From contig NW_019775423.1 in the NCBI RefSeq assembly GCF_001039355.2, forward strand, positions 64,001 to 124,000: a DNA stretch of 60,000 nucleotides. The letters are read 5' to 3'. A program made the translations under genes and the position numbers. Of the stretch, positions 1 to 38,556 are shown piece after piece. The notes beneath the pieces were generated by a model. The model did no database searches. It had not been told where the DNA came from and saw only the letters and a program-made list of their open reading frames with translations. Each line of letters begins with the position of its first letter. Positions within the stretch are counted from its first letter, which is position 1. Source of the stretch: Lingula anatina (lineage: Eukaryota > Brachiopoda > Lingulata > Lingulida > Lingulidae).

Positions 1-27108
<27,108 letters not shown>

Positions 27109-28787
27109 GTACATGTATGTCAGCTAAGGATGAAGGCTACCTTATTACTTGAGGCTTGTTTGCAAATTTTTTTCTTTTTGATTATTGGGACAGTATGTGT
27201 ATAAAAAAGATAACCTTAAAAAATGGGCTCTCTTGTGAAAGAAGAACTTGCTATGGATTCGGTTTCGTTTACAGCAATACATATGTTTGGTTCTTACAAC
27301 AGGCTGTTTACAATGGAAACAATATCAAATAATGCTTTTGTCAGTCTGATATGTGTCAGTTTGTTGACATTGTATCAAAACAAATTTTAACCTCAAATAA
27401 TGTCTATTCCAACCCAAAAGTTCCTTTCCATATCAAGCAATTGAACTGTGATGAAAAATGCATTTTAATACAGGGCCTATTTATGAAATTGTATTTTATT
27501 TTGTAAATACGTAAAACTAGCATTCCGTCCTTTTCAATCCGTTCCTTCTTTTTAATGATATTTGTTACAAAGAAAATAGTGTACATTGTGTGTATATATA
27601 TTTTGTAAAAATAAAGATTTCAATACACTTATAAAATGTGTTGACTTCGTCAATCTAAAAGACATTAAAATGAATCATCACATGAACAGTATGGGGCCAT
27701 GGCAGTAGTCCGACGGTTTAATAGTCCGAAGGTTCATTGGTTAGAATGTTCACTATAGAACCTACAGATCAACAAACCCTTGATTAAAAAACTGATGAAA
27801 ATGCTACAATTTTTCGGACCAATGAACCTTAATTCAGACCAATATTGAACCTTCAGACTATCAAGACGTCTCTGAACAGTACATGTAGAAGAAATGCCAC
27901 GAGAGGCATTTTTTCAGTTTGACAGTTGAGTTTTTTTTTTTTTTTTTAAATATATCTGGTTTTTGAAATATAGTGCTCGCAATAACTAATTTGTGTTATC
28001 ATAATTCTTTTCTCATCTATTATATAAATATATATATATATATACCTATATATTAATTATATGTATGTGTTTATCATTTTATATAGTTTATTTGCTGAAT
28101 TACATTCTTCTACATGTGCATATAATATTATTAACAAAATATCATAACTTAATAATGTATGCAAAATGTGTATCTTTTTTCTTATTCCAATACTTTTTGG
28201 ATCACCCCTGAGCTTCAGAAATAACTTGAAACAAACCTCTACACTTTAGTATACCCTTGCTGTTTAAAGTAACTTGAAATGGCAATTAAGAGTATGCTAA
28301 TAGCCTATGGTGTAGAGGTTTGTTTTAACAAGTTATCTCTGAAGCTCGGGGTGATATCTACTGAAGTGGGGACTAAAAGTGTGTTGGCTGCGAATTCATT
28401 TTATTGCATCTCAACCAATGCAGTCAGCGTGTATTCTGTTCGGCTTGTCTTGGAAATTGTACATTCGCATTTTGCTGATCAGCAAGCCGGCGTAGCGGTC
28501 TCAGTTCAATGTCGTGCTCAGATCGCCATAGCATTCTAGCAATGCAGCACTCACGTTACTGCACATAAATTGTTTTTAGTTCGACGTCACGTGAAAAGAA
28601 GGATCAGGTTATTGTAGGACTATAAAGTGAAGATAAAAAAGTCAAACTGGATTCACATCAGTTGAAAAGGAAGTTCTGTGCGTGCTGATTATGCACATAA
28701 TGCGCCTGCGCTGAACAGTTTAGCCACAGAACTTTTAAGTCCCGCTACAGCGGTTTTTTCTGTCCTTTTCATGTGCACGATAAAACT
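27109..28787. other. AK9 3' UTR and AK9-ZMPSTE24 intergenic region
   Basis: The AK9 3' UTR runs to about 27,630 with an AATAAA at 27610-27615. The rest has AT-rich sequence, a degenerate inverted repeat around 27,715-27,865 (AGTCCGAAGGTTCA and its partner) and a clear foldback element at 28,201-28,355. The ZMPSTE24 promoter must lie in the last few hundred bases, but I see no obvious TATA box. Confidence 0.6.
28201..28355. mobile_element. Foldback element upstream of ZMPSTE24
   Basis: The left arm 28201-28244 (ATCACCCCTGAGCTTCAGA...) and right arm 28311-28355 (...TCTGAAGCTCGGGGTGAT) form an inverted repeat of about 44 bp with few mismatches, around a short unrelated centre. It has no coding capacity. 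It lies about 430 bases before the ZMPSTE24 start codon, so it could overlap the promoter. Confidence 0.75.
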
Positions 28788-28806
28788 ATGGCTTGGGAAA
28801 ACATAG
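28771..28806 (+). promoter_or_regulatory. Overlapping upstream ORF before ZMPSTE24
   Basis: An ATG at 28771 opens an 11-codon frame ending at TAG 28804-28806, overlapping the main start (28788) in another frame. If the transcript begins upstream of 28771, this uORF would lower initiation at the main ATG. Its use is inferred, not shown. Confidence 0.4.
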
Positions 28807-31800
28807 AAATAATGTACACCGTCCTGGTGTTTCTCTGGGTCGTCTACATATGGGAATCATATCTGGGAGCTAGACAGGTGCGTACTACAGCCTGTAACGT
28901 TAAGATTCTTTGACATTGTGTATTAACATATGCCGGTTAATCTGCTAGACCTCCATACATCCAGTTCTCTTCTGCGTCTTACTCCAGTCGAGAGGGGAGA
29001 CTATATACATCAGTTCATATTGAAACGTCACTTGTATTATTGTATCTTTAAATACGTTTCAGAGAGTAAAATACGAGACAGTAAAAGAAGTGCCACACGA
29101 ACTGAAGGAAGTGCTTGACCACGAGACATTTGAGAAGGCCAGGCTGTACCAATATGACAAAAGCAAATTTGGATTTTGGTCGGGATTATATTCTCAGTTG
29201 GAAACCACTGTTAGTACAGTGCTATTTATATCTATTATATTTCCTCTATGTTATAAACCCATGGCATCCACACGTGTATTTAAAGTATTACAAGTTGTGA
29301 TAAAGTGAATTTGGGTTTTATTTTTTCTTCTCTTTCTTTATCGCTGAAGTACACCCAGTAGGATGCTAATTGTGAAATTTAAAATGATTTTTTAGACTTT
29401 GGAAAATGAGGAATAACATTGTGTTTTGTTTGTGTTAACAGGTTATTCTTCTTTGTGGTGCACTACCAATTGTATGGCATGCCAGTGGCATTTTACTGAC
29501 AAAGGTTGGCCTGGGAGAAGAATATGAGGTTTGTGTACTTTAATTATCTTAATACTTAAAGATAATAAATTATGTCGTACCAAAAAACACTTCTGTCTTA
29601 TGATGGTTTTTCAGCCTGAGTGTAGCAGTATCATTTTTAGAATCTAAAATGATATTTTCATTTAAGCTTTTTTCCTTACAAAATTTTGAAAACTGCAACT
29701 GATGTAGTTCATTTATGCAAGACTTATAATACATTTTAGTTTGACAATTTGTAAATTTAATTTCAGATTCTGCAATCCATTGTGTTTATGTTCTTGTGTA
29801 TGATGTGGAGCACCATAACTGGACTGCCGTGGAGTTTGTATGGTACATTTGTTATAGAAGAAAGGCATGGGTTTAATAAGATGGTAAGAATTACTAGACT
29901 ATAGTTCTGGTATGACACTTTGAGTCTTAGTCATGGTGCGTGCAATATTTTGTGAAAAATTAAAGAAAATAAACATACATTTATATCATAAATTATGCCT
30001 AACTGTACCATTTATTGAATCAAAATTTGCAATATGTTACAAGTCTGTGTAATTGTAAATCTGAATTTGATTTATTTTTAAACTACCATTTTTCAGATGA
30101 CACTTTGCACAGGGTAAATTTCATGTTTGGTTTTATGCTGAGCCAGTTTTTTTTTTTTTCCTGAACAAATATTGTACCAGTTAATTTGATTCTTCTTCAT
30201 GTTCTTCATTCCAGACCCTGGGGTTCTTCTTTAAAGACACAGCCAAGAAGTTACTGGTCACTTGTCTTATAGCATTCCCTGTCACGGCTCTCCTTATCTA
30301 CATCATACAGATTGGAGGAGATTACTTCTTCATATATTGCTGGGTTTTCACTTTTGTAGTGTCTTTGGTAATTGCTGAGATTTCATGTTTACTTCTCTTA
30401 TTTATTTAATTTTTAAAGCCAGTACTGATTGTGTTCTGTTTTTAGTTCAATAATCTTGAGGTGATGTAGACACATGAAACTAGACATAAACATATTTGTT
30501 TGTTAAATTGAATTGATAAGAGTATTAGTTGTAAATCTTAATAGTAATCAAAAGTTAATTCAAATTGAAGTATTGTTTTCTCAAAGTTACATTCGTCTAC
30601 CTTCAGATCTTGGTTACTGTGTATGCAGACTATATAGCCCCACTGTTTGACAAGTTTACTCCACTACCTGATGGTGAACTGAGAACCAAGATTGAAGAGC
30701 TGGCAGCAAGCATAGAGTTTCCTCTGTACAAGTTGTTTGTAGTTGAAGGTGATGTATCATTTTCAAAGTAGTTATAAATGTCGCTTGAAGAATTATGAAG
30801 AAATGAAAAGTGTGTGTCAAGTTTTCAGTCATTTTAGCTGTTGATGGTTATTGTGAAAGTTTTTTTTAAACATCATGGATCATGTATACTTAATGACATA
30901 AAGACTCCCAACTCCAAGCAATATGCAAATTTGCCAAGTCTCCTGCAAACACCTCAGATATATTCAATTTTTTTTTCTTTCTTTTAGGTTCCAAACGCTC
31001 ATCACACAGTAATGCCTATTTCTATGGCTTTTTCAAGAACAAAAGGATTGTTCTGTTTGACACTTTGCTAGAAGACTATGCTCCTGGGAACAAAAAAGAG
31101 GGTGAAGCTCCAGAGACTGCCACACCTGCTGACGGCAGTGGTGGAGAAGGGGATGAAAATAAAGCTGAGGCTGAATCAAAAACTGAGGTAAAATGTTTCA
31201 GATGTTTGGCATTCAATGTGCACACTTTTTTTGTGGCAAAACTAGAAAATGATACATTGTCTTTACTGTTAATCACTTCAGTAATGTCAAATGATTCCAA
31301 ATGATTCCAGTTTTAATATTTAAATCCCGTTATTGATATAGGCAGGTCATAGAACAACTTAAATAAAATAGAATGTGTGAAGATGAATATTCATTAATCA
31401 ACCCAGAAATTATCTTTAGTTGTCATGGCCATTCATTACATGATTCTTAGTATTATCAGCAATCAGGAGTATGTTGACTAACTTCAGGAAAAGAAGGAGG
31501 GAAGCACTGAGGAAAAGAAAGAAAGGAAAACTGGCTGCAACAATGAAGAAGTATTAGCTGTACTAAGTCATGAACTTGGACATTGGAAACTGAACCATGT
31601 TTTGAAGAACTTGGTGATAGGCCAGGTAAATATGTTGTTGTTTTTTTTTTAGCAGAGGTGGCGACAATATTCTATTACTTTCAGTGGAGTCATTGAATCT
31701 ATATAAGTTTGAAAGAAAAGATAATAGATCAGCATTGATAAATCATTTTAAGGTCTTTAAATGGCCTATTATTAATCTTGAGCTTATTTTTCCAGGTCAA

Positions 31801-32543
31801 CACTTTCTTACTTTTCATGGTGTTTGCTTTCCTGATAAACAGGAAGGAACTGTTTACAGGATTTGGATTTGATACCCAGCCAACACTGATAGGGCTACTC
31901 ATCATATTCCAGTTCATCTTCTCACCGTACAATGAGGTATTTATTATTCATTTATTTATTTATTATTCAGATAATTTCCTTATATTTCATAGCTAAAGAG
32001 TTTCATTTTTAACTATATTTACATAAGTCTGGTTAGGTTGTCAGTGGCATTGGTAGCATTTATTGTGGTTAATTGATTTCATTCCATGAAACGTGTCATT
32101 TGCAAAATTTTGTCATGATGATAATAATGGTATTATTTTGCAACTCCACTATTAATGTAACGAGTGAAGTTGAAAAATATGGAAGTTATTTTAATTTGGT
32201 GTAACATTTCTCTTGGGAATCAGAAAAGGGGCATTTAATGCGAAGTTTTCCTTCCATTTGTTTTTCATTATAACAGATGTATTTGCCATCCTGACCATTG
32301 ACAAATATACTTCTTGTCTTTTAGCTCTTGTCATTCTTCATGACAGTTCTTAGCAGACGATATGAATTCCAAGCAGATGCCTTTGCTAAGAGCCTTCGCA
32401 GAGCTGAGCCTCTCAAGTCAGCCTTAGTGAAGTTGAACAAGGATAATCTAAGCTTTCCAGTGACAGACTGGTTGTACTCAATGTGGCACTATTCTCACCC
32501 TCCTCTTATAGAGAGAATGAGGGCTCTGGACAAGACAGAGTAG
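28788..32543 (+). CDS. ZMPSTE24: CAAX prenyl protease 1 / ZMPSTE24 (zinc metalloprotease)
   Basis: ZMPSTE24 is a multi-pass membrane metalloprotease of the ER and inner nuclear membrane. It removes the AAX tripeptide from farnesylated proteins and, in vertebrates, makes the second cut in prelamin A. Exons: 28788-28877, 29063-29209, 29442-29528, 29767-29883, 30215-30367, 30607-30748, 30988-31187, 31488-31625, 31796-31936, 32325-32543. They join in frame to 477 aa; human ZMPSTE24 is 475 aa. The zinc motif HELGH sits at about residues 340-344, and the third ligand is the Glu of EFQADAFA at about residue 419, both near the human positions. The charged insert before HELGH is usual for the family. 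All splice sites are GT-AG. The C-terminus ends DKTE, without an obvious ER retrieval signal. A candidate AATAAA is at 32663-32668. Confidence 0.96.
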
Positions 32544-33151
32544 CTCTGATAGCTTAACTCAGAACAAGACTAAAGACTTGAGAGATATGTGTAGGATTTT
32601 ATTTGTGAGATGTTGACAAACAATTTGGAAGTGGTCTGCCATGAGGCATATGATGATCAGTAAATAAAATGTCCAGTATGTAAACAACAAAACAAAAGGT
32701 ATTAGAATAAAGTTCAGTGACGATTTTAGAGACTTGTTGTATATAGCCATAGAAGGCGACTTAGTTTTAGATAAAACGTCTTTTTTGTCAGACACAATCA
32801 GTTTTAACACTACTAAAATATATAAAATGATTGAGTTTTTAATCTGTCATGTAAGTTCTTGTAAATATGTTAAATTTGTAAAAATGACTACTGCAGTGCA
32901 GAATTCACAATGAACTATACCACTTCTTTGTTTCCAAACGAAACAAAAAAAAATTATGCATGAGATGCTGGATAAAGTTGCATTGAATGCACTTGTAGCT
33001 GTCTCTTTTTAACTGTAAATCTAAATCTTTCAATCTGACTACAGACAGTAGTAACTGAAAAGGTGATTGTTCTTATTCATTTGCCAGTTTTTGACAATAT
33101 ACAAAATCAAAATAGAGATTTAAGAGAGGACCATGCATAAAGATCCCACAG

Positions 33152-33188
<37 letters not shown>

Positions 33189-33766
33189 AAATTTAGCCAG
33201 CAAAAAATAACCACAGGTTTTGCTTCAACTGCCCAAACGAGATAGCAATGTTGATTGCGATAGTTGTTTCTTAGTCTGTGCTAACGCAATCTCGCTGACC
33301 TAGTTACCTTGTTGAAATAACTGGGGCACAAATATTCTTGTCATTGCTTATTCAGTGATTCGTTCGTTTTAGACATTTAAAAGATTTTCTTCTGGATTTT
33401 GGTAAGTTAGGTAAGTTTGGTAAGTTGTTGTAAATTTTTGATTTCAACAAACTTATGGGCTGTTACGGCAGAGATCACTGTGTAGAGGCAGAGACGCTGT
33501 CATCTGTGCTGTGCCTTACCCTTGTTTGAAATTGTAACAATGTTTATCGATAATCATAAAACCTATTTGTTAACGCCATATGGTTGTTTAAATGTGTATA
33601 AAATCAAAGTGTTGTTATTGCCTTATGAGGGAGTTTTTAAGCATTAAACAGTGCTAGATACACCCAAGAATTACTTTGATGATACATAACAATATAATTT
33701 GACATACACTGATACAGGTATATTAATAATTAATTGTTTGTCATACTTTTCAGAGTTGCAAGTGAC
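32544..33766. other. ZMPSTE24 3' UTR and intergenic region before the ankyrin gene
   Basis: This holds the ZMPSTE24 3' UTR, a (CT)n microsatellite (33152-33185) and a probable 5' UTR exon of the next gene, ending at one of three tandem GTAAGT donors (33402, 33411, 33420). No other coding sequence is visible. Confidence 0.55.
33152..33185. repeat. (CT)n microsatellite
   Basis: About 17 CT units between ZMPSTE24 and the ankyrin-repeat gene. Confidence 0.97.
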
Positions 33767-36700
33767 ATGGCAGTGAATGTATTCCATGTGGAATTTGGTA
33801 TCAATGAGACTGAACTGACACAGGCACTAGAGCTCCAGCATTACTCTAGGGCAGAACAACTTATCAGAAATACCAGCTCTGCTTCGTACTTGGATGAAGG
33901 TAATGATGATAATTTATATTTTGATATGGGGTAGACTTGAACACCTATGAAAAATAATCAATCTCTATTACTCCAAACTTATTGCAGTTTTGTATTTCAT
34001 TTATCTAGTGCTAGGTGGTTGTGAACTTAGTAAAGCATGAATGGGAATGCAAGAGGCTGATTGCTTGATTTATAGATTTATTTAGATATTTTTAATATGT
34101 TTAATTGTGAATTATTTGCAGGTTGCTACCAGAGGATTCCTTTATACATATCTCTGTGTGGTCAGTCTATTGATGGAGTATCCAACATTCCAGTCAATCT
34201 CTACATAGCAAAACTACTGATAGAATATGGAGCCAATGTTAATTTAAGAATACCAGAGGTGAGTTAATTTCTGTATTTGAAAAATAATTTTAAAAAATAT
34301 TATTAAAAAATGGATATATCATAAACAGCAGGCATTAAAAGAGACAAAAAATACACATTTTCTATTTTTGTATGAGTAGGTCACCAGTATAAAGTGTTAA
34401 AATTGTCATGGTGATCAATATTTAATTATTTAACCAAAGCTAAATTGTCATGTTTTGGGCGGATAGGGGTTAAAAGTCCAACCTTTTTGTACTGGTATAC
34501 TGTAGCATAGTGCAATTGTGATATCTGCCTATTTCAGACATATTATGGCTGTGAATACGTAGGTCCAGGGAAGACTGTCCTGGAATTACTGGTGGATATG
34601 TACAATGATGTATATAGACACCAGCCTCTGTTAGCATATGGGGACAAATCAAGACTGTAAGAATTAAGTTACGATAAGAGCAATGAATGTGATGATGTCT
34701 ATTAATGATTGGTTAGCTGTTATTGATTCATTTTAAATCTATAAACTTTTATTGAAGTAAAGAATTGTGAACTATTGGAAAAGATGTACCATTTCAATGT
34801 GGAATTTTATTTTATCTCAAGAACATTCTAAAATTAGTTTATTTTTTATCTGTACACTAAACTTATTGTAAGCAGCATTCAGTGTTTTTTTTTTCAGTGG
34901 AGTGTTATGGAGCCCTGAAAAAGGACAAAATAACTGGACAACTGTGATAGGAATGACAAATGAGATCCTTACAACAAAAGAACAACTCCAAGATGATATT
35001 TTAGACTTGATATTTATTATTCTTTGTAAGTTGATTTGTGTTGATTTGATATGCTGTATTCTTTTTAAGTTGATTTGTGTTATATGTTGGAGTTAGACAC
35101 AAAACACAAGCACAAATAGCGAGCATTCCCATAAACTGGAGATTCTTGCTAAATTGAATTCAGTGTAATTGGTTTAAATGCCTGGCACACCTACTCAAGC
35201 TGCTAGGGGGTATTTAACAATAGTCAATTACCGTACCCCCTAGTTACTCAGGGGGTGTGCCAGTATGGGAATGCAGTCGTAAAGTAATATTATTATTTTG
35301 AACCCCCAAATCACCCTGCCAATTGCCAGTTAGATGTGCTCCAAGATACATTTACATTTAAATCATTTCCAAAATATTTCACATTATTTTCCAGCTAATG
35401 GAGGAGACCCAAACATCCGTGATATAAACCAAATGACCCCACTTCATAATACTGTGATATTGAGTGACAATGTAGCCTTGGCAAGACTCCTGTGTGAGAG
35501 TGGAGCAGATGTTGAGGCTGTGGACATCAGGGACAACACCCCCCTCACTGCCATGTGTGATGCCTTTCCTTTTGGTATAAGAAAATTTGTAGAAAATCAC
35601 CCCATTGCTGATCCTTACAGCAAAGGGAACAATTTGGAGGACAAGGAAGAATTCTTAGAATATTTACTGTCCAGAGAGGAAAATGCTGTAAGTTATGCAT
35701 ATTTATTAATATTCTAATAGATGCTGTAACAATAACCATAGTCTTTGTCTCTGTATTCATGTCCCTGATGCTGTCAACAACCACAATTCTTGTATATGCA
35801 GAATCATTAAAAAACAGTCACTGTTTTGCTTCAGTCTTTGGACCAAAATGCATGTCAAGTTCATAATTTGGCCTTTTGAGAAAAAGCAGTCCTTTTTTAT
35901 TTTATTTATTTATTTATTTATTTATTTTTGTTTTAATTGTAACTTTGCTACAGAGTTATGTTGAAAACAGAGATTGAACATGATGAGTTAATTCAACTAA
36001 AGGTTTCTAGTATTAAGTTTCAGTGTAATGTCACTGAGGATTACTAGTACCTGGTATGCCCTTTATGCTAGTCAAACTCATACAAGATTATGTTTCTTCA
36101 ACATTTTAAACTAATCTTAGGTGAATGTTCAAGGCTACCAGGGTCGCACTGCATTGTTCAACTGTATGGTTAGAGGAGATATGGAAAGTGTCATAAAGCT
36201 TTTGAAGGCTGGAGCAAACCCGTGTATTAAAGGAAAATTGAAGGAGGACAAAGGGACAATCAGGTAAACATGCAAATATACATCTGTCTTCACTGACTTT
36301 GAATTATGTTTTCATTCAGTGCTTTTATGTTGTACAATTTTCTTGATAAAGATATTATAAAAGAGGAAATGTTTCATCTAGGATATACTTTCAAGCCCTA
36401 GTTTTTTTTTTTGTTTATGTATAGTGAAAAATGGATAAATTGTCACCATGATAATGATAATATAATTTAGAATTTAAGATTTATTTTTCCTCACAATAAG
36501 ACTCCGTTCACATGAAAAATCTATTTTCTAAAAATCTATTTTCTATTTGCGGTATCTTGTGATCACTCCGAGCGCAGCCAAGAATTAATTACAGCTTTGG
36601 AAGTAACTGGCTCACGCTGCCAGTAATTATGCCACGGGGTATTCAGGGCACAGACCGTGATCACAAGATACCGCAAATAGAAAATAGATGTTTAGAAAAT

Positions 36701-37618
36701 AGATTTTTCATGTGAACGAAGCCTAACTGTACCCTTCTGTCTTGAACCAATTTTTATTTATTCCTTTAGGGAAGTGTCTCCACTGTTAGCTGCGCTAGCT
36801 TCTCTCAGAGTGGTCAGTTCTCACCTCCTGAAACGTTTGCCACATTTGATTCCAAAGAATCTCCAGTTTTTAGCTCATCTTGTTGATAGTGGTAAGTTTG
36901 GGCCATCTCTTAGATTAAGGTTATAAATAATTAGCTATAATAACGAATATAGTGTTCATCCAATTTAAAATATTTTTCAGGTTGTGCTGTGAACAACATA
37001 TTTAAAAAAGAATAGTGAATTCATTATAACAATAATAATACAGGTAATTTAAATTTAATTTGGTGTTTGGGTCACAAGACCCCTAACCATTTCTTTGGCT
37101 CAAAAACTATTTCTTTTGTAGGTTTCTTTTCAAAGAAAGAGATAGCTGATGAGCTGGCGGAATATTTGGATGAACAGACAGATTTATCACATTTAAAAAG
37201 ATTGGGGATTGAGCTCATTTCCCGCCTGTTTGGAGGTCTATCAGCAACGTTATACCAGCAGTGTAGCCGTGTGATATTCCAGAAAACTGTTTTTGACAAG
37301 GACCAGTTCTCCTCAGAGTCCAACCAATATCAATCACAAAACTTACATGAAGATGTCTTTACAGATAACTACATAGAATATTTGACAAGCCAAATCAATT
37401 CACAGGTTTTAGAGTCACTTGTGGTCCGAGAGAAGCTACCAAAAGACGTCATTCTCAGTCTTGAAATTGAATTATTCCGCCAGAGATTGTGTGCTAGAGT
37501 TGGTACATACAAATGGTTTGAATATTATGATGAAGAGTTGGATGGCTGGTTGGGGTACAGTGACAGTGAAGAGGAGTCTGCAAGTGACGAAGGAGATTCT
37601 GATTTGGAATACTGGTGA
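33767..37618 (+). CDS. Ankyrin-repeat protein of unknown identity
   Basis: Exons 33767-33899 (coding start within the exon from 33754), 34122-34258, 34538-34656, 34898-35025, 35395-35687, 36121-36263, 36770-36891 and 37122-37618 join in frame to 523 aa. Ankyrin-type units are clear in the middle: NGGDPNIRDINQMTPLH followed by ARLLCESGADVEAVDIRDNTPL, and a second pair GYQGRTALFNCMVRGD / VIKLLKAGANPCIKG. A weaker one is ALLIEYGANV-like (KLLIEYGANVNLR). No SOCS box, MYND finger, kinase or membrane segment is apparent. The last exon encodes a helical region of about 130 residues and an acidic tail ending in SDSEEESASDEGDSDLEYW. The ATG is the first in frame after the acceptor at 33752-33753. The role is probably protein binding through the repeats; I do not recognise the orthologue. 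Confidence 0.85.
35118..35278. mobile_element. Foldback element in ankyrin-gene intron
   Basis: Outer arms GCATTCCCATA (35122 on) and TATGGGAATGC (to about 35275) enclose a second inverted pair, CTGGCACACC...CTAGGGGGTA and TACCCCCTAG...GGTGTGCCAG. Together they can fold into a long hairpin of about 160 bp. There is no coding capacity, and the target-site duplication is not clear. Confidence 0.65.
36500..36723. mobile_element. PIF/Harbinger-like MITE in ankyrin-gene intron
   Basis: This 224-bp element has long terminal inverted repeats, GACTCCGTTCACATG at the left and CATGTGAACGAAGCC at the right. The inverted homology continues inward through AAAAATCTATTTTCTA and TTTGCGGTATCTTGTGATCAC. It is flanked on both sides by the trinucleotide TAA (36497-36499 and 36724-36726). 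A 3-bp TWA target site is characteristic of PIF/Harbinger insertions. It has no coding capacity, so it is non-autonomous. Confidence 0.8.
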
Positions 37619-38556
37619 CTTATGCAAAAGTTTCCAAGTGACATGATGTTAGAAAATGTTTTCTAATACAGCTTTAAACAAAGGAACAGCTTAAAGTTTG
37701 TGCAACATTCCACTGGCATCCAACAGGCATAAGCACATACATGTAAATGTAGGCTACTTGGTTCTTTTTTAACCTGTGCATTTTTTGACTGGAGGCAACT
37801 ATGAATACAATCAAGTACGAAAATGCCACAAGTGTATTAAATATAAATAATTTTATTTTTTTGTCATATTTCACTTCATTTTAAGATTTGTTTGCTTCTC
37901 ATGTCCAATATACTGATATTTGCTGCAGCTTTGAAAATGAAAAAGTTTAGAGTACTTGAAATTTTAAATTGCACCCTTTCAGTGCTGCAAATTGCCATAA
38001 TTTCTTCATTAGTATGGGGTCTCCCTCAGTCAATTAGAATGCGTTTAACAAAGACTTTATAACAAATGAACATTTGTATCCCATATAAATTCACATTTTT
38101 ATCTCAAAATTTATAGTGAAACCCATTCAATGAAATCTAATAGGACACTTGTGTTAACTGGTATGAAATAGCTTGCACAACACTGTAAAAATGTACTTCT
38201 AGTTTGTATTTTAAGCACCTGAAAATATTTGTCAGGAAAAATGTCTAGATGGTTACTTATGGCTAAGATGTCCTGAATTTTCCAGTGAACCAGTTCTAGT
38301 ATGTGACTGAGTCACAAACATTTCCCCTGAAAGCATGGAATTCCCTTGATAATGACATCTATGTGCAGTTGAGTAAATAAACCAAGTTTTATTTGGTTTG
38401 GACGACTTGTCAAGAGCTGCCGTGAAACATCCCATAAATGAGGTAGAAAAATATTTGCAATAATATTTCCTCTGATGGAATAATGGGCCTTAACTGCAGA
38501 AACAAGGCAGACAGAGATCTCCATGTTTTAGATACAAACTGTTAATTCATTTAATG
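37619..38556. other. Convergent 3' UTR region (ankyrin gene / NUP43)
   Basis: The two genes end tail-to-tail 938 bp apart. A plus-strand ATTAAA at about 37836 could serve the ankyrin gene. A minus-strand AATAAA (TTTATT at 38388-38393) could serve NUP43. No coding sequence is evident between them. Confidence 0.5.
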
